This document shows, piece after piece, positions 1 through 9,115 of a stretch of DNA of 64,000 nt. The translations under genes and the position numbers were made by a program. The notes under the pieces are model-generated. The model was not told the origin of the DNA, did not search any database, and was given only the letters and a program-made list of their open reading frames with translations. Numbering within the stretch: the first letter of the stretch is position 1; every line of letters starts with the position of its first letter. The DNA lies in contig JAHIVH010000083.1 of assembly GCA_018816735.1 (NCBI GenBank), positions 1 to 64,000 of the forward strand, read 5' to 3'. The stretch comes from Pseudomonadota bacterium (GTDB taxonomy: Bacteria > Desulfobacterota > Desulfobacteria > Desulfobacterales > JAHIVH01).

Positions 1-615
1 ATTCAGAAGCGGGGCCTTGAACCCTGTGAACATGCCGGTATCGATAATAGACGGGCACACACAGGTCACTTTGACGCCTTTTGACCCGAATTTTTTCATT
101 TCCATCCTGAGGGCATCGGAAAAGCCGACCACAGCAAACTTCGTTGCGCAATAGTCCGCCATTTTGGGAATGGCCAGCAGTCCTGCGGCAGAAGCAATGT
201 TTACGATATGACCGTTATTCCTGTTGACCATTTCAGGAAGGATGCACTTGGTCATCCAGATCACCCCCATGAGATTGATATCAATCGTTCTTTTGATGTC
301 TTCAAAGGAACTGTCAAGAATCGATTTCCCATTTACAATCCCGGCATTGTTTATGAGTACATCAATGGATTGAAAATCTTTTTTGATGGCTTTGACCGCT
401 GTCTCTATATCTTCTTTCCGGGATACATCACACCGGTAGGCCTGAACCCTTGCGGACAGGCCTTTGATATCTGTTTCCGTGTCCTTGAGGTTTTTCTCGT
501 TGATATCCAGAATGGCAAGATTTGCTTTTTCGCGTGCACAGATAAGTGCCATTCTTTTCCCGATACCAGATCCCGCCCCTGTAATCACAACCGTTTTGCC
601 GGCCAAAGATTTCAT
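1..615 (-). CDS. SDR family NAD(P)-dependent oxidoreductase (3' end outside window)
   Basis: Short-chain dehydrogenase that would interconvert an alcohol and a ketone with NAD(P). The reading frame is open from an ATG at 615 to the window edge (205 codons, no stop reached). Seen: the Rossmann glycine motif TGAGSGIG at residues 12-19, an NNAG motif near residue 90, and the catalytic Ser142, Tyr155-x3-Lys159. The start has a strong upstream ribosome site (AGGGGAGG). It is the last visible gene of a minus-strand cluster with an exported protein, an Fe-S protein and a GMC oxidoreductase, so a shared redox pathway is plausible. Substrate cannot be told from sequence. Confidence 0.93.
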   Translation of the reverse strand, partial: MKSLAGKTVVITGAGSGIGKRMALICAREKANLAILDINEKNLKDTETDIKGLSARVQAYRCDVSRKEDIETAVKAIKKDFQSIDVLINNAGIVNGKSILDSSFEDIKRTIDINLMGVIWMTKCILPEMVNRNNGHIVNIASAAGLLAIPKMADYCATKFAVVGFSDALRMEMKKFGSKGVKVTCVCPSIIDTGMFTGFKAPLLN

Positions 616-689
616 GATTTTCCTCCCCTGTTCCAGTGATAAAAATGTATCCTATGTTTCTTGTTTTGATAAAATTTAAGAATTCTCAC

Positions 690-1085
690 TTATAATTTTT
701 TCATGGCATCCCTGGCAATGGCCGTGTAATATTCGCCGCAGTTTGTCATGGCCACCGAAAGTATCTCTTTTGCTTCCTTTTTGTTGTTGTTTCCCCCCAT
801 GTCTGCAAGCAGATCCGCAACGAGCACCATGGTGTTCGGATCTTTTCCATAGAAGGGTGTGGCCTGATACTCGCGGTAATATTTTAACGACTGTTTCATA
901 TCTTTAAGCGGCCAGGGGAGTTGGTGCCAGAAGCGGGCCAGAGATATCATCACATCTCCCTCTTCGTAATTTTTATCCTTGTCAAGCGCGTCCATTTCAT
1001 CCAGAAGTGGATTTGCAACAGCGATAACAGGCATCATTGCTATCATTAAAAACATGCATAAAAAAATACGGATCGATTTAACCAT
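690..1085 (-). CDS. Small exported protein of unknown function
   Basis: A 131-residue protein with a clear signal peptide: Lys/Arg near the N-terminus, a hydrophobic core and a likely cut after 'AVA' near residue 24. I do not recognise the family. The mature part is helical and carries a YYREYQATPFYG-like stretch and an 'ADLLADMGG' stretch that resemble TPR-like helical repeats, which is only an impression. The ATG at 1085 is chosen over the longer frame starting at 1193 because GAGGAGGAGC sits just upstream and the signal peptide begins there. It lies 23 bases after the Fe-S protein gene and probably shares its transcript. A periplasmic location is inferred. Confidence 0.75.
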   Translation of the reverse strand: MVKSIRIFLCMFLMIAMMPVIAVANPLLDEMDALDKDKNYEEGDVMISLARFWHQLPWPLKDMKQSLKYYREYQATPFYGKDPNTMVLVADLLADMGGNNNKKEAKEILSVAMTNCGEYYTAIARDAMKKL

Positions 1086-1108
1086 AAGCTCCTCCTCAGA
1101 CATTCGAA

Positions 1109-1993
1109 TTAATTTATTGTCATTAACTTGTCCAGATCCAAAGGCAATGGTTTTTCCGGATCTACATAAAGTGAAAGCGCATTCTGGGGACATTTTTCAA
1201 CACAGAGTTCACAGCCCATGCACGCATTTCTATCATATTTTCTGCTGCCCCCGTTATAGGAAATGCAGTCAAACGCACAGGCAGTCACGCATTGACCGCA
1301 TCCATTGCATTTCTCAGAATCCTGAACAAGGGAATACCCCGAAGCTGCGGATTGAGAAACATTCTTCTCGATTTTTCGGGTCAGCATGGTTGCCTGAAGA
1401 CTGACACAGGTGTCCGGATGGCAGTTGCAAATCACGCCTGTGCTGCCGCCTGTAGCCACTTTGAAAAAAGCCTGGGTGATATGATTCTTTGCCCTCAGTC
1501 TTCTGATGATGTCAAGGGCCTCCTCCTGGCTTATCTTACGGGCATTATATTTTTTGCAATGATCCAGCCAGAATGTGGCAAGTCCCTTTCCCACAGCAAT
1601 ACAACTGTTGATATCCGCTTCATCCGCATGGTTTGATTTTTTGCAGGGGCAGTCCATAACCGCAATATACTCCGGTTCCTGAAACACAATTTTTGTGGCA
1701 TATTTAAACGGTATGATCTGTTTGTTTTCTTCAGCAATCACACGGATATCCCGGTTCAGTTCAAAAATTTTCCGGGTATCGGAAAAAGAGAGAACTTTGG
1801 CATGATACCGGCTGAAAGCCATGCGGCCAACCGGTGCAAGCGGTTGAAACCACGTCAGGTATTTCAATATGTATAAAAGAAAACGGACGGTTTTGACATA
1901 AGGGTAATAGAAAAGGAAATAGATATAATTGTGAATGAACCTGTCTACCCTCACCCCGTGCTTCCTGAACATTATTTTTGTCGATTCTTTCAT
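1109..1993 (-). CDS. 4Fe-4S dicluster ferredoxin-domain protein with extra Cys motifs
   Basis: A 294-residue protein. The C-terminus has two [4Fe-4S] motifs, C229-x2-C-x2-C-x3-C and C258-x2-C-x2-C-x3-CP, typical of bacterial ferredoxins. The N-terminal two thirds hold further conserved-looking cysteines (C115, C117, C131, C189, C191, C196) in CPC and CNCHPDTC settings that could bind another cluster or metal. Hydrophobic and aromatic residues 20-50 could attach it to the membrane. The likely role is electron transfer for the neighbouring GMC oxidoreductase; this is inference. Start: ATG at 1993 has GAAGG eight bases upstream; an in-frame GTG at 2008 is the alternative. A palindromic operator lies about 110 bases upstream. 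Confidence 0.85.
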   Translation of the reverse strand: MKESTKIMFRKHGVRVDRFIHNYIYFLFYYPYVKTVRFLLYILKYLTWFQPLAPVGRMAFSRYHAKVLSFSDTRKIFELNRDIRVIAEENKQIIPFKYATKIVFQEPEYIAVMDCPCKKSNHADEADINSCIAVGKGLATFWLDHCKKYNARKISQEEALDIIRRLRAKNHITQAFFKVATGGSTGVICNCHPDTCVSLQATMLTRKIEKNVSQSAASGYSLVQDSEKCNGCGQCVTACAFDCISYNGGSRKYDRNACMGCELCVEKCPQNALSLYVDPEKPLPLDLDKLMTIN

Positions 1994-2068
1994 AGCTTTT
2001 ACCTTCACGTTTGAAAGATTTTACATTAATCCATTTTACCGTTATTTGTTTAATATTCATTGTTCGCA

Positions 2069-2118
2069 GCACTGACCCCGATTATGGCCATACTCATAAA
2101 TTGACTATATGGTCAAGT
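2069..2118 (-). promoter_or_regulatory. Operator/promoter copy A (TTGAC-N6-GTCAA palindrome)
   Basis: This stretch is nearly repeated at 4717-4766. It holds the inverted repeat TTGACTATATGGTCAA at 2101-2116 and a second, weaker one (TTATG-N8-CATAA) just to its left at 2082-2099. It precedes the Fe-S protein gene that starts at 1993. On the minus strand TTGACC followed 18 bases on by TATGGC could be a -35/-10 pair, so a bound regulator would block transcription. The probable binder is the MerR-TetR protein encoded at 3623-4534. Confidence 0.6.
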
Positions 2119-2229
2119 AAAAATATAGTATTTTTCAAATTTGTCGTCATTGCATCAAACAGTAAAATCAGATGGACATCCGATGAACTGCATAGTTGAT
2201 GAATAGTTATGAACTGCCGTACAATCCCA

Positions 2230-2257
2230 TAAGTATTCAGGCAAATCTGAATCCTTA
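2230..2257. terminator. Stem-loop after the GMC oxidoreductase gene
   Basis: Imperfect inverted repeat TAAGTATTCAG / CTGAATCCTTA with a six-base loop, located 31 bases past the stop of the minus-strand oxidoreductase gene. No T-run follows in the minus direction, so it may be a processing or stabilising hairpin rather than a classical terminator. Confidence 0.3.
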
Positions 2258-2287
2258 TCAACATGATACAGGTCCAATGGTACTGTT

Positions 2288-3577
2288 TTAGCCGGATACG
2301 ACGGTATCCAGGTGCTTTGCCAGCCTTTTCCCCAGCGATACCACCGTCCAGACAACGGGAGCCCCCAGTGCTTGCGGAAAAACACTTGCATCACAAACGA
2401 AGAGATTTTTAATTTGTGTTGCAAGATTATTGTCAATGACCTGTCCGATGCGACACGTTGCTGAAGGATGCGCTCCGGCAGGTTTCATTGGATAGACCGT
2501 GCTCTCTTTGGCGCCTGCCTTTTTAAATATTTGGGTAACAATTTGCACACCCTTATCTATTTTTTTACGGTCATTTTCAGTCATTGGCTTTTTAAACGCC
2601 CTTCCTTTTCCAATTGTGCCGGTCAGGTCATCCTGGATTTTAACCATAATACTCGAATACTTAAAGAAATTCCTGAACTTTAATAGATGCGAAGGTCCTG
2701 AAAGTGCCGCAATTCCTAAGAATAAAGCCCAGTTCGGTCCAACCGGAAGTATCACGATTCCATCATCATCATAATGTTCCAGTGTTCCAACACTCATTGG
2801 CGTTGATCCAATTGTCCGTGTTCCCGGAACGACAGCCTGAACAAAGGAGAGCCAGTCGCAGGCAAGCCCCTTGCCGGCATCTGTAATGCCTGCGCCTCTA
2901 AGCAAGTGTACATTCGTGAGGCCTCCTGCGGAGAGCACAATTTGCTTTCCATAGAATCGGTCCTTTTTTGTCGTCTCCACACCGATCGCTTTGCCATTTT
3001 CTATGATTAATGACTTGACTGATGTATGAAGCATAAGATCAGCGCCACCTTTTATGGCTTCATCGCCGAAAACCCGTCCCGTCCATTTGGCGCCCGTCTT
3101 ACATCCCAGCATGCAATTTCCTGATCCGGTGCATTTGCTTGCATCAATAAATTTGTCCATTTTCCGCCAATGATATCCCAGACTGTTTGCAGCGTCCATG
3201 AGTCGTAAATTATTTTCCCCGATAAGCTCGTCCGGAAGAGGATTGACGCCCATTTCTTTTCGTGCTTCTTCTGTTTCTGTAGACAAATCAATACCCAATG
3301 GACCGAAAATTTTATCAGGCGGGGGGAGTGCGGATCCGGCAGAAATATTGGACGCACCGCCGTAGTTATTGACAAAAATCACGATATCCTTGTAATTCCG
3401 TAACAATGTGGGAATGTCTATCATTCTTGCCACGGTGATGGTGTTCCCCAGCCATTCTGCTCTTCCTCCTTTTTCAATCAGCAGAACCTTTTTGCCTTTC
3501 CTTGTCATCTCTCTGGCCACAGTACACCCAGATGCACCGGAACCCACAACGATCACATCATATTCGTTATTTTTCAT
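2288..3577 (-). CDS. GMC-family FAD-dependent oxidoreductase
   Basis: A 429-residue flavoprotein expected to oxidise an alcohol or similar group. Seen: FAD-binding GSGASG at residues 12-17 followed by the acidic 'LLIEKGG' strand end, a Cys-containing loop (C149-x5-C155-x3-C159), and a C-terminal GMC region with 'GAHPSATC' and a 'VCDASVFP' motif. It is shorter than classical GMC oxidases (usually above 500 residues). Anaerobic hosts would pass electrons to an Fe-S partner, probably the 1109-1993 product, rather than to oxygen; this is inference. Start: ATG at 3577 with GGGGAT upstream is preferred to an in-frame TTG at 3598. It follows its regulator gene by 45 bases, so the two are probably one transcript. 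Confidence 0.88.
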   Translation of the reverse strand: MKNNEYDVIVVGSGASGCTVAREMTRKGKKVLLIEKGGRAEWLGNTITVARMIDIPTLLRNYKDIVIFVNNYGGASNISAGSALPPPDKIFGPLGIDLSTETEEARKEMGVNPLPDELIGENNLRLMDAANSLGYHWRKMDKFIDASKCTGSGNCMLGCKTGAKWTGRVFGDEAIKGGADLMLHTSVKSLIIENGKAIGVETTKKDRFYGKQIVLSAGGLTNVHLLRGAGITDAGKGLACDWLSFVQAVVPGTRTIGSTPMSVGTLEHYDDDGIVILPVGPNWALFLGIAALSGPSHLLKFRNFFKYSSIMVKIQDDLTGTIGKGRAFKKPMTENDRKKIDKGVQIVTQIFKKAGAKESTVYPMKPAGAHPSATCRIGQVIDNNLATQIKNLFVCDASVFPQALGAPVVWTVVSLGKRLAKHLDTVVSG

Positions 3578-3622
3578 ATTATCCCCGTTTGATTGCAACT
3601 GTGGTAAGCATTTAAAATTCCT

Positions 3623-4534
3623 TTAACAGGTTTCTTTTTCCATGCAGATGCCGCCCATCAAGAGTTTGGTGAAATTCTCCCAAAGTTCATCAAGGGAAAT
3701 TTCTTTTTCAACTGTTTTAAGATAATAAATATTTTCAATCATACCCAGCATAAGCGTACTTGCGACTCTGGGATCCACATCCTGAAATATACCTTGCCGG
3801 ATACCTTGACGGATATCCGCTTCAACCGGCATTCGAATCGACTGATAGGTATTGATGCCAAGCGCCCTGATCTTCGGGTCATCATCCTCAATGGCTTCCT
3901 TGCTCAGATGGACAATGGCACAGAACTCCTTTAAAACGGGCATGATAATTTTCCCCCGGATTTCGATTCTTTCCAAAGGATTTTTCGCTTCCCTTACCTT
4001 TTCATATCCTGTGGAGAACATTTTCTCAAAAATCAGCGGTATGCATGTCAGGAAGAGTTCCCGTTTATCGGAAAAATAGAAGTAAAAGGACCCTTTCCCG
4101 ATATGGAGCGCACTCGTAATATCGCTTACTTTGGTGTCCTTAAGCCCTTTTTCAAGGAACATCCTGCAACCCAGCTCAATGATACTTTTCCGGGTTTTGT
4201 TTTCATCGGATTTTTCTCCCTTGTTTTTTTTAAAGGCCTTATCGGAAGCGGAAAACCTGTTATAAGGCAGATCGACCGAACCGTATGTTTCTGCGGGTTC
4301 CATATTTTTGATCTTGTCCCGGATGGCAACAAGCGGCAGGCCATTTTTTTTTTCTTCCTGGATAAAAAACAGTTTCTTCAAATGATTTTCATCATAATAG
4401 GCCATTGTCTTACCCGTTCTCTTGGGCTCATGGAGGAGTTCTTCCTGAACATAAAACTGAATGGTCCGCCTGCGGATGCCCGATTTTTTTTCAAGCTCCG
4501 ATATTTTCATCCAGTTGGGATTATTTTCCACCAC
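3623..4534 (-). CDS. Transcriptional regulator with fused MerR and TetR DNA-binding domains
   Basis: A 303-residue regulator with two different DNA-binding modules. Residues 9-75 match the MerR winged helix (ISELEKKSGIRRRTIQFYV, then AYYDENHLKKL). Residues 113-163 match a TetR helix-turn-helix ('GKGSFYFYFSDKRELF'), followed by an all-helical ligand-binding region. A linker rich in Lys and Asp joins them. The start is a GTG at 4534 with GAGGG six bases upstream; ATG at 4510 is the alternative and would keep both domains. A palindrome of a type TetR proteins bind lies 215 bases upstream and another ahead of the Fe-S gene, suggesting autoregulation and control of the redox cluster. The ligand is unknown. 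Confidence 0.88.
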   Translation of the reverse strand: MVENNPNWMKISELEKKSGIRRRTIQFYVQEELLHEPKRTGKTMAYYDENHLKKLFFIQEEKKNGLPLVAIRDKIKNMEPAETYGSVDLPYNRFSASDKAFKKNKGEKSDENKTRKSIIELGCRMFLEKGLKDTKVSDITSALHIGKGSFYFYFSDKRELFLTCIPLIFEKMFSTGYEKVREAKNPLERIEIRGKIIMPVLKEFCAIVHLSKEAIEDDDPKIRALGINTYQSIRMPVEADIRQGIRQGIFQDVDPRVASTLMLGMIENIYYLKTVEKEISLDELWENFTKLLMGGICMEKETC

Positions 4535-4716
4535 CCTATTCCCTCAGTGATTTGTCCGGTAAGTTTAACAGATCCATTCGATTCGTTCTTTTTCTCTTCT
4601 TGCAATACCGTCAATTTTTCCCTTGGGGTATCCGACCACCAGTATTGTGGCCATGGTGAATGGGCATTTAAGGCCAGGTATTCCGCCTGGCTGTTAATTC
4701 CGGATTTGTTCTCGCT

Positions 4717-4766
4717 GCACTGACCCCGATTATGGTCATAGTCATAAGTTGACCTCATGGTCAAGC
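4717..4766 (-). promoter_or_regulatory. Operator/promoter copy B (TTGACC-N4-GGTCAA palindrome)
   Basis: Second copy of the 50-base element at 2069-2118; the differences are single-base changes plus the palindrome centre. The inverted repeat TTGACCTCATGGTCAA at 4749-4764 is perfect. It sits upstream of the MerR-TetR regulator gene (start 4534), as expected for autoregulation. TTGACC on the minus strand with TATGAC 18 bases downstream may form the promoter overlapped by the operator. Confidence 0.65.
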
Positions 4767-4987
4767 AAATAAGGATTGTTTTTATAAATAGACGACATTG
4801 ACATGATGATTATATTTTAACAGCAATCGTGTTAACGACCCATTATTTTACAAATAAAATGATGATTAACAGTATGTTATGAAAATATACAGGAACGCAT
4901 TCATTGCGATATACATTTAACCAACCGTGGTCACCCGTTAGACACACCATTGGATAGATGCACAGTGTATGAATAGATAGAATAGCG
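4767..4987. other. Rest of the 4535-4987 intergenic region
   Basis: The 453-base gap between the regulator and the AAA ATPase gene holds operator copy B; in the remaining 221 AT-rich bases I see no open frame with a start signal, no clear terminator and no RNA gene. It receives the 3' end of the ATPase gene. Confidence 0.5.
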
Positions 4988-7900
4988 TCAATGAAGAATA
5001 TTCTGGAGTTTCAATGCCCGGACAGTGTAACGGTACAAAAAAGGATGAACCTGATAAAACCCATCTGTCTGCTGAAGTATACCGATGTTTGACAAATTGT
5101 TAAGCGCAAGAAGACTCTTCCGGATATTCTGACGAAAAATTTCTGCGTGGTCTTCGGCCGAAAGTGTATCGTGTTGAACAATCGCGCCTAATGTAAACAG
5201 ATCCTCATTCGAAAGCTGGGATAAAAATTTAACGTTAAATTCCACTTGAGATGACAATTGAAGTTCATGTTCTCTGATGGATTCTATAGAACGAAGCCAG
5301 AATAAAATGGCAACGGATATATTTCCTGCCGCCACATTCTGGATCTGATTAAAAAATAACTTTATCAGGTACGCCTGCCGTTCTTTATCGGATTGCAATT
5401 TTTTAAAGGAACGGTTTGCATGCATTTTAGAGGGAACCAGAAACTTCAGCTGATATCCTGTGATACGGTGACGGGCGAAAATCATGGACTCTATTTCTTC
5501 ACCTGTAAATGGTTGCAAGGGAATCACCCGGTTGAAATTTTTCGATAGTTGAATAGATTTCTCAAGATATTCCCAGCTATACAAGGTGCATGAACAAATC
5601 CAGATTACCTGTTTACGGGTTCGGTACATCATACCCAGAAAGGATTCCATCAGGTCAAAGCCCTTCATGCTTTTCAGAAACATGTTCTGAATGTTTTCCA
5701 CAATAAAAACGGTTGTGGAAGGCCTGCTCACTAAAAATGCTTCCAGCTCATCAAGAGAAGACATCTTGTTGTCCGGGAAAAGCGCATTGAAAAAAGGAAG
5801 CACTTCCTCGATATTATGGATGGTATGCAACAATTCAATAGAATGAACAGATTGTTTTTTCAATAGCTCTGCTTTAAAAAGATTTAACAGGGTGGTTTTC
5901 CCGCTTCCCTTTTCGCCGATAACCGCTGCAATCATATTGCCGGATTTGTGATAGTCCGTCACATCATCTTTCAGGAGTTGAAGTTCTTTCTCGCGCCCAT
6001 AAAACAGACGATCATCTGTCAGGGGTTCTATCTGAAAGAGCTGTTGATAAACAAATGGGAGAGATTCCAGTTTCTGCCTGGTATCCAGTAAAAACTGTGT
6101 GAACTGGATCTGTATGTCATCTTCCGGCACTGAAAGTCCCAAGTAGGATCGGATTTCGATATATTTCACCCGAGTGAGGGTGAATCCTTTCTGTCCTGCC
6201 GACCAACAGGTTTGAATGAGAGCCGTGAAATATTTCTGAACAAATTTAATACCTTTTCTTAGCCGTCCCTTGGCTTTGGCCTTGACAAGTTTCAGCTTCA
6301 GGGCAATTAATTTTTCATTGTCCAGAAGTTCCTGAATCTTATCTATCCATTGGTAGGCAATACTGCCAAGCTCGGATTGGATTTCCTGAGGAAAACCTTC
6401 AACTCTTTGGCTAAGCCGATTCAGTTGATTGGCGCCGCGCTCTATGCCTTCAATAACCATCTTGAACGCATCTTCTGCGTAATCTTCCTTTTCTAAGAGA
6501 TTGAAAGATGTTTCGATATTGAATTCCACAATCTGCTTGATTTCAGACATGTAGTTGACTGTATCGTCCAGACGGATGCGAAGTTTTTGAATAAAATCCT
6601 CAAGAAGGGATTGCAGTTTTAATAGAAGTTCCGCCTGGATCATTTCTCTTATAGGTATTTCGGCTATTTCGGAAAGAGGTGGTATATGATCATCCCTTTT
6701 TTTAAAAACGACATGATTCTCCGCCAGGCGCTCCACGCTGTCTTTTGCCAGGCTGCTGATTGCATTTATATCCTGACCGATTCCTGATCCCAGGACCTTG
6801 TTTGCAATAGCCGGCAGTAATTCCCTGCGGAAATTCCTGAGAAGTGTCCGGCTTTCCTGAATGATGTTTCTTTTCAACTCCCATTCCTGCCCCTTTTCCA
6901 AGGTCAACAGCCGTTCTTTGGTTTTAAAAAGCGTTTGAATGGCGTGGGAGCATTGAGGCAAAATCTGGGTATCGATTTTTTCTGAAATGGTTCCCAGTGT
7001 CATAACTGTTTTCCGGGCCACCTGAAGTTGAATACGGTTCAGCGAAAATTCATGGGTCCAATCTTTTCGCTCACCGGAAAAATGATTGCTCCAGAGCGCG
7101 TGGTGCCGTCTGAATGCTTTCAGCTGACTGTTCAGTTTCCGGCGGAACCTGAATCGGGCATAACCGCCTCCCGGAGATACAAAGGTGCCGACATACGCAT
7201 ATTTCCGAATGAATTCTTTTTCAAGCGACTGTTTCCAGGTATCAAACTTTACCCGTGTATCCTGCCATAGCGCATCCATGTCCTCAGCCATTTTTTCAGT
7301 ATCAGGAATGGCAATGCTTACGGATTTGAGACGCTCTCCTATGGGATTGTAAATCTCCATATGCCAATCAGATGCTTCCTTGTCAAGGATCAACAGATCC
7401 GACGTGTATTTCTGGGTCATCAGATGGAGCGTGTTGAATTGCTCGGCAATCAAATGAAACATCTGATTCATGAAATCGGATAAAAAGATGAAAAACGGAA
7501 GAGAGAAATGAAAAGTGGAAAATTGCTGGATATGGATCGTGTGGCTCTCCCCTCCGATACTTTCTTTATTTGTTCTGAATACGTTCAGTCCAAGGTTCAA
7601 CACTCTCTTTAACCTCAGTTTGAGCCTTTTTATCCATTTGAACAGACGGATGCTCACCGTATCATCATCTGCTTTTATGAAAAAATCATCCGCAAAGGAG
7701 ACTTCCCTCAACGCAGGGAATTTGAGGATGACCTGCCCCATGCGTTTTCTGCAGTCCTTGTCGATCCTGAGCAGCATATCGGGGTAGTTTTTAAATTCAG
7801 CCCAGTCGCCCATCTGGTTTAAACTCTCATCAAGGCGCTCCCAGACCTGGCATAGCAGTTTATCTGCTTTCAGGGATTCATCTTCGGGTTGAAGGGGTTT

Positions 7901-8047
7901 GATGACAATCTCGCTGAACCGGTTAAGCTGGTCCATATACCCGGTCCGGACCTGCTTGTATGTTTCCTCAAGAAACAATGTCGCTGATGTTGTCAAACAT
8001 GTGTAGATATCAGCAGGTGTATCGGCCTTGTCATTTTCGGTTTTCAT
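4988..8047 (-). CDS. Large helical AAA/STAND-like ATPase coupled to MscS
   Basis: A 1019-residue protein of no named family that I recognise. Residues 1-680 are mostly charged helix and coiled-coil-like, without clear membrane spans. Near 690 a 'FYGREKEL' motif starts an AAA module of the Orc1/STAND type: Walker A GEKGSGKTT near 708-716, a Walker B-like 'TVFIVEN' near 780, then a lid. The last ~80 residues look like a winged helix ('SNIGILQQTDGFYQVHPFL'). The start ATG overlaps the stop of the MscS gene (ATGA, 8044-8047), implying translational coupling and matched amounts. A role in gating or sensing the channel, or in ATP-driven remodelling at the membrane, is inference. Confidence 0.85.
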   Translation of the reverse strand: MKTENDKADTPADIYTCLTTSATLFLEETYKQVRTGYMDQLNRFSEIVIKPLQPEDESLKADKLLCQVWERLDESLNQMGDWAEFKNYPDMLLRIDKDCRKRMGQVILKFPALREVSFADDFFIKADDDTVSIRLFKWIKRLKLRLKRVLNLGLNVFRTNKESIGGESHTIHIQQFSTFHFSLPFFIFLSDFMNQMFHLIAEQFNTLHLMTQKYTSDLLILDKEASDWHMEIYNPIGERLKSVSIAIPDTEKMAEDMDALWQDTRVKFDTWKQSLEKEFIRKYAYVGTFVSPGGGYARFRFRRKLNSQLKAFRRHHALWSNHFSGERKDWTHEFSLNRIQLQVARKTVMTLGTISEKIDTQILPQCSHAIQTLFKTKERLLTLEKGQEWELKRNIIQESRTLLRNFRRELLPAIANKVLGSGIGQDINAISSLAKDSVERLAENHVVFKKRDDHIPPLSEIAEIPIREMIQAELLLKLQSLLEDFIQKLRIRLDDTVNYMSEIKQIVEFNIETSFNLLEKEDYAEDAFKMVIEGIERGANQLNRLSQRVEGFPQEIQSELGSIAYQWIDKIQELLDNEKLIALKLKLVKAKAKGRLRKGIKFVQKYFTALIQTCWSAGQKGFTLTRVKYIEIRSYLGLSVPEDDIQIQFTQFLLDTRQKLESLPFVYQQLFQIEPLTDDRLFYGREKELQLLKDDVTDYHKSGNMIAAVIGEKGSGKTTLLNLFKAELLKKQSVHSIELLHTIHNIEEVLPFFNALFPDNKMSSLDELEAFLVSRPSTTVFIVENIQNMFLKSMKGFDLMESFLGMMYRTRKQVIWICSCTLYSWEYLEKSIQLSKNFNRVIPLQPFTGEEIESMIFARHRITGYQLKFLVPSKMHANRSFKKLQSDKERQAYLIKLFFNQIQNVAAGNISVAILFWLRSIESIREHELQLSSQVEFNVKFLSQLSNEDLFTLGAIVQHDTLSAEDHAEIFRQNIRKSLLALNNLSNIGILQQTDGFYQVHPFLYRYTVRALKLQNILH

Positions 8048-9093
8048 ACAGGCCTCAAAATATTTGAATAGAGGGGTGATCTGTCCTGGCTGATAAGATT
8101 GCAGCGGATCAATGCTTCGGTAACCAGCTCTGTTATGTCACTTGCAAACGCGAATTCATATCGAATGTCCAGGACATATGCCTTGACCCTCATTTTCAAT
8201 ATGGAAAGACCTTCATGAATCTCATTTTTAAATACAATGGCAATGGGTTTATTCAGGTATACAAATCGGGACACAACCGCAGCTCGAAAAGCTATTTTTT
8301 TCAGTTGGGCCAGATCAATGCCAACCGGAAGAAAAAATTCCGCCACCACCTGGCAATTTGATTCGCCATTGTTGGCGTTGGAGACGGGTTGGCTGACAAT
8401 ATCACCGTTGGGGATAGATATGATTGAATCATCTGGTGTAACAATCCGGACGGTTCTCAATCCAATTTGTATGACTTCTCCATAGTGTTCCCGGATTTGA
8501 ATTTTATCTCCAATCTGGAAAGGGTGATCCACGAGAATCATGAGGCCGCCAAATATATTTTTTAAAATATCCTGGGATGAAAAACCAAGGGCGATGCCTG
8601 CAGAAGCAGTCAACGCCAGAAGCGTTTCAATGGGCGGAGAAAGAATCGCTGCGATGATGAAATAGATCACTGCTGTCCATACCAGAATCCGTATAAACGG
8701 AATCATCCGCATAATGGAGAGGCGCAGGTTGACCCATTTCTCCGCAATCGTTTCCAATAGCCGGATTGTGTATTTGATGAAAAAAAAAGCCATGAGCGCA
8801 ATAAAGATCGACCATATCATCCTGCCAACCGTCAACGACGAGTTCAGTTTGGGTTTGGTTTCTTTTAATAAGGAAGGCATCATTTTGTTCGGGGAATCGG
8901 CAGGGACGGTTTCCGGTATTTCAGTTAATTTCCGGATGGTTTCATTGCCGCCCGATGCCTCACTATGGACCGCATCTGAGGTCGGGAGAGAAACAGCCCG
9001 ATCTGTTGATTTTCCTGAAACCACCGATGACCAGATGAGGATTAAAGCGAAGATAAAAACTGTTTTCATGGACGTCACCCTTATTGTATTCAT
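8044..9093 (-). CDS. Mechanosensitive ion channel, MscS family
   Basis: A 349-residue inner-membrane channel that would open on membrane tension. It starts with a signal-like hydrophobic segment, followed by a polar periplasmic stretch to about residue 85. Transmembrane segments lie near 88-110 and 130-153, then the pore-lining helix with the MscS pattern (small residues 'ASAGIALGFSSQDILKN'), and 'GGLMILVDHPFQIGDKI' leading into the cytoplasmic beta domain. ATG at 9093 has GGGGGCGGA directly upstream; ATG at 9069 (AAGGGTG upstream) is equally possible. Located 22 bases after the nitroreductase gene and overlapping the ATPase gene by four bases. Confidence 0.9.
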   Translation of the reverse strand: MNTIRVTSMKTVFIFALILIWSSVVSGKSTDRAVSLPTSDAVHSEASGGNETIRKLTEIPETVPADSPNKMMPSLLKETKPKLNSSLTVGRMIWSIFIALMAFFFIKYTIRLLETIAEKWVNLRLSIMRMIPFIRILVWTAVIYFIIAAILSPPIETLLALTASAGIALGFSSQDILKNIFGGLMILVDHPFQIGDKIQIREHYGEVIQIGLRTVRIVTPDDSIISIPNGDIVSQPVSNANNGESNCQVVAEFFLPVGIDLAQLKKIAFRAAVVSRFVYLNKPIAIVFKNEIHEGLSILKMRVKAYVLDIRYEFAFASDITELVTEALIRCNLISQDRSPLYSNILRPV

Positions 9094-9115
9094 TCCGCCC
9101 CCTGGAAAAAACTTG

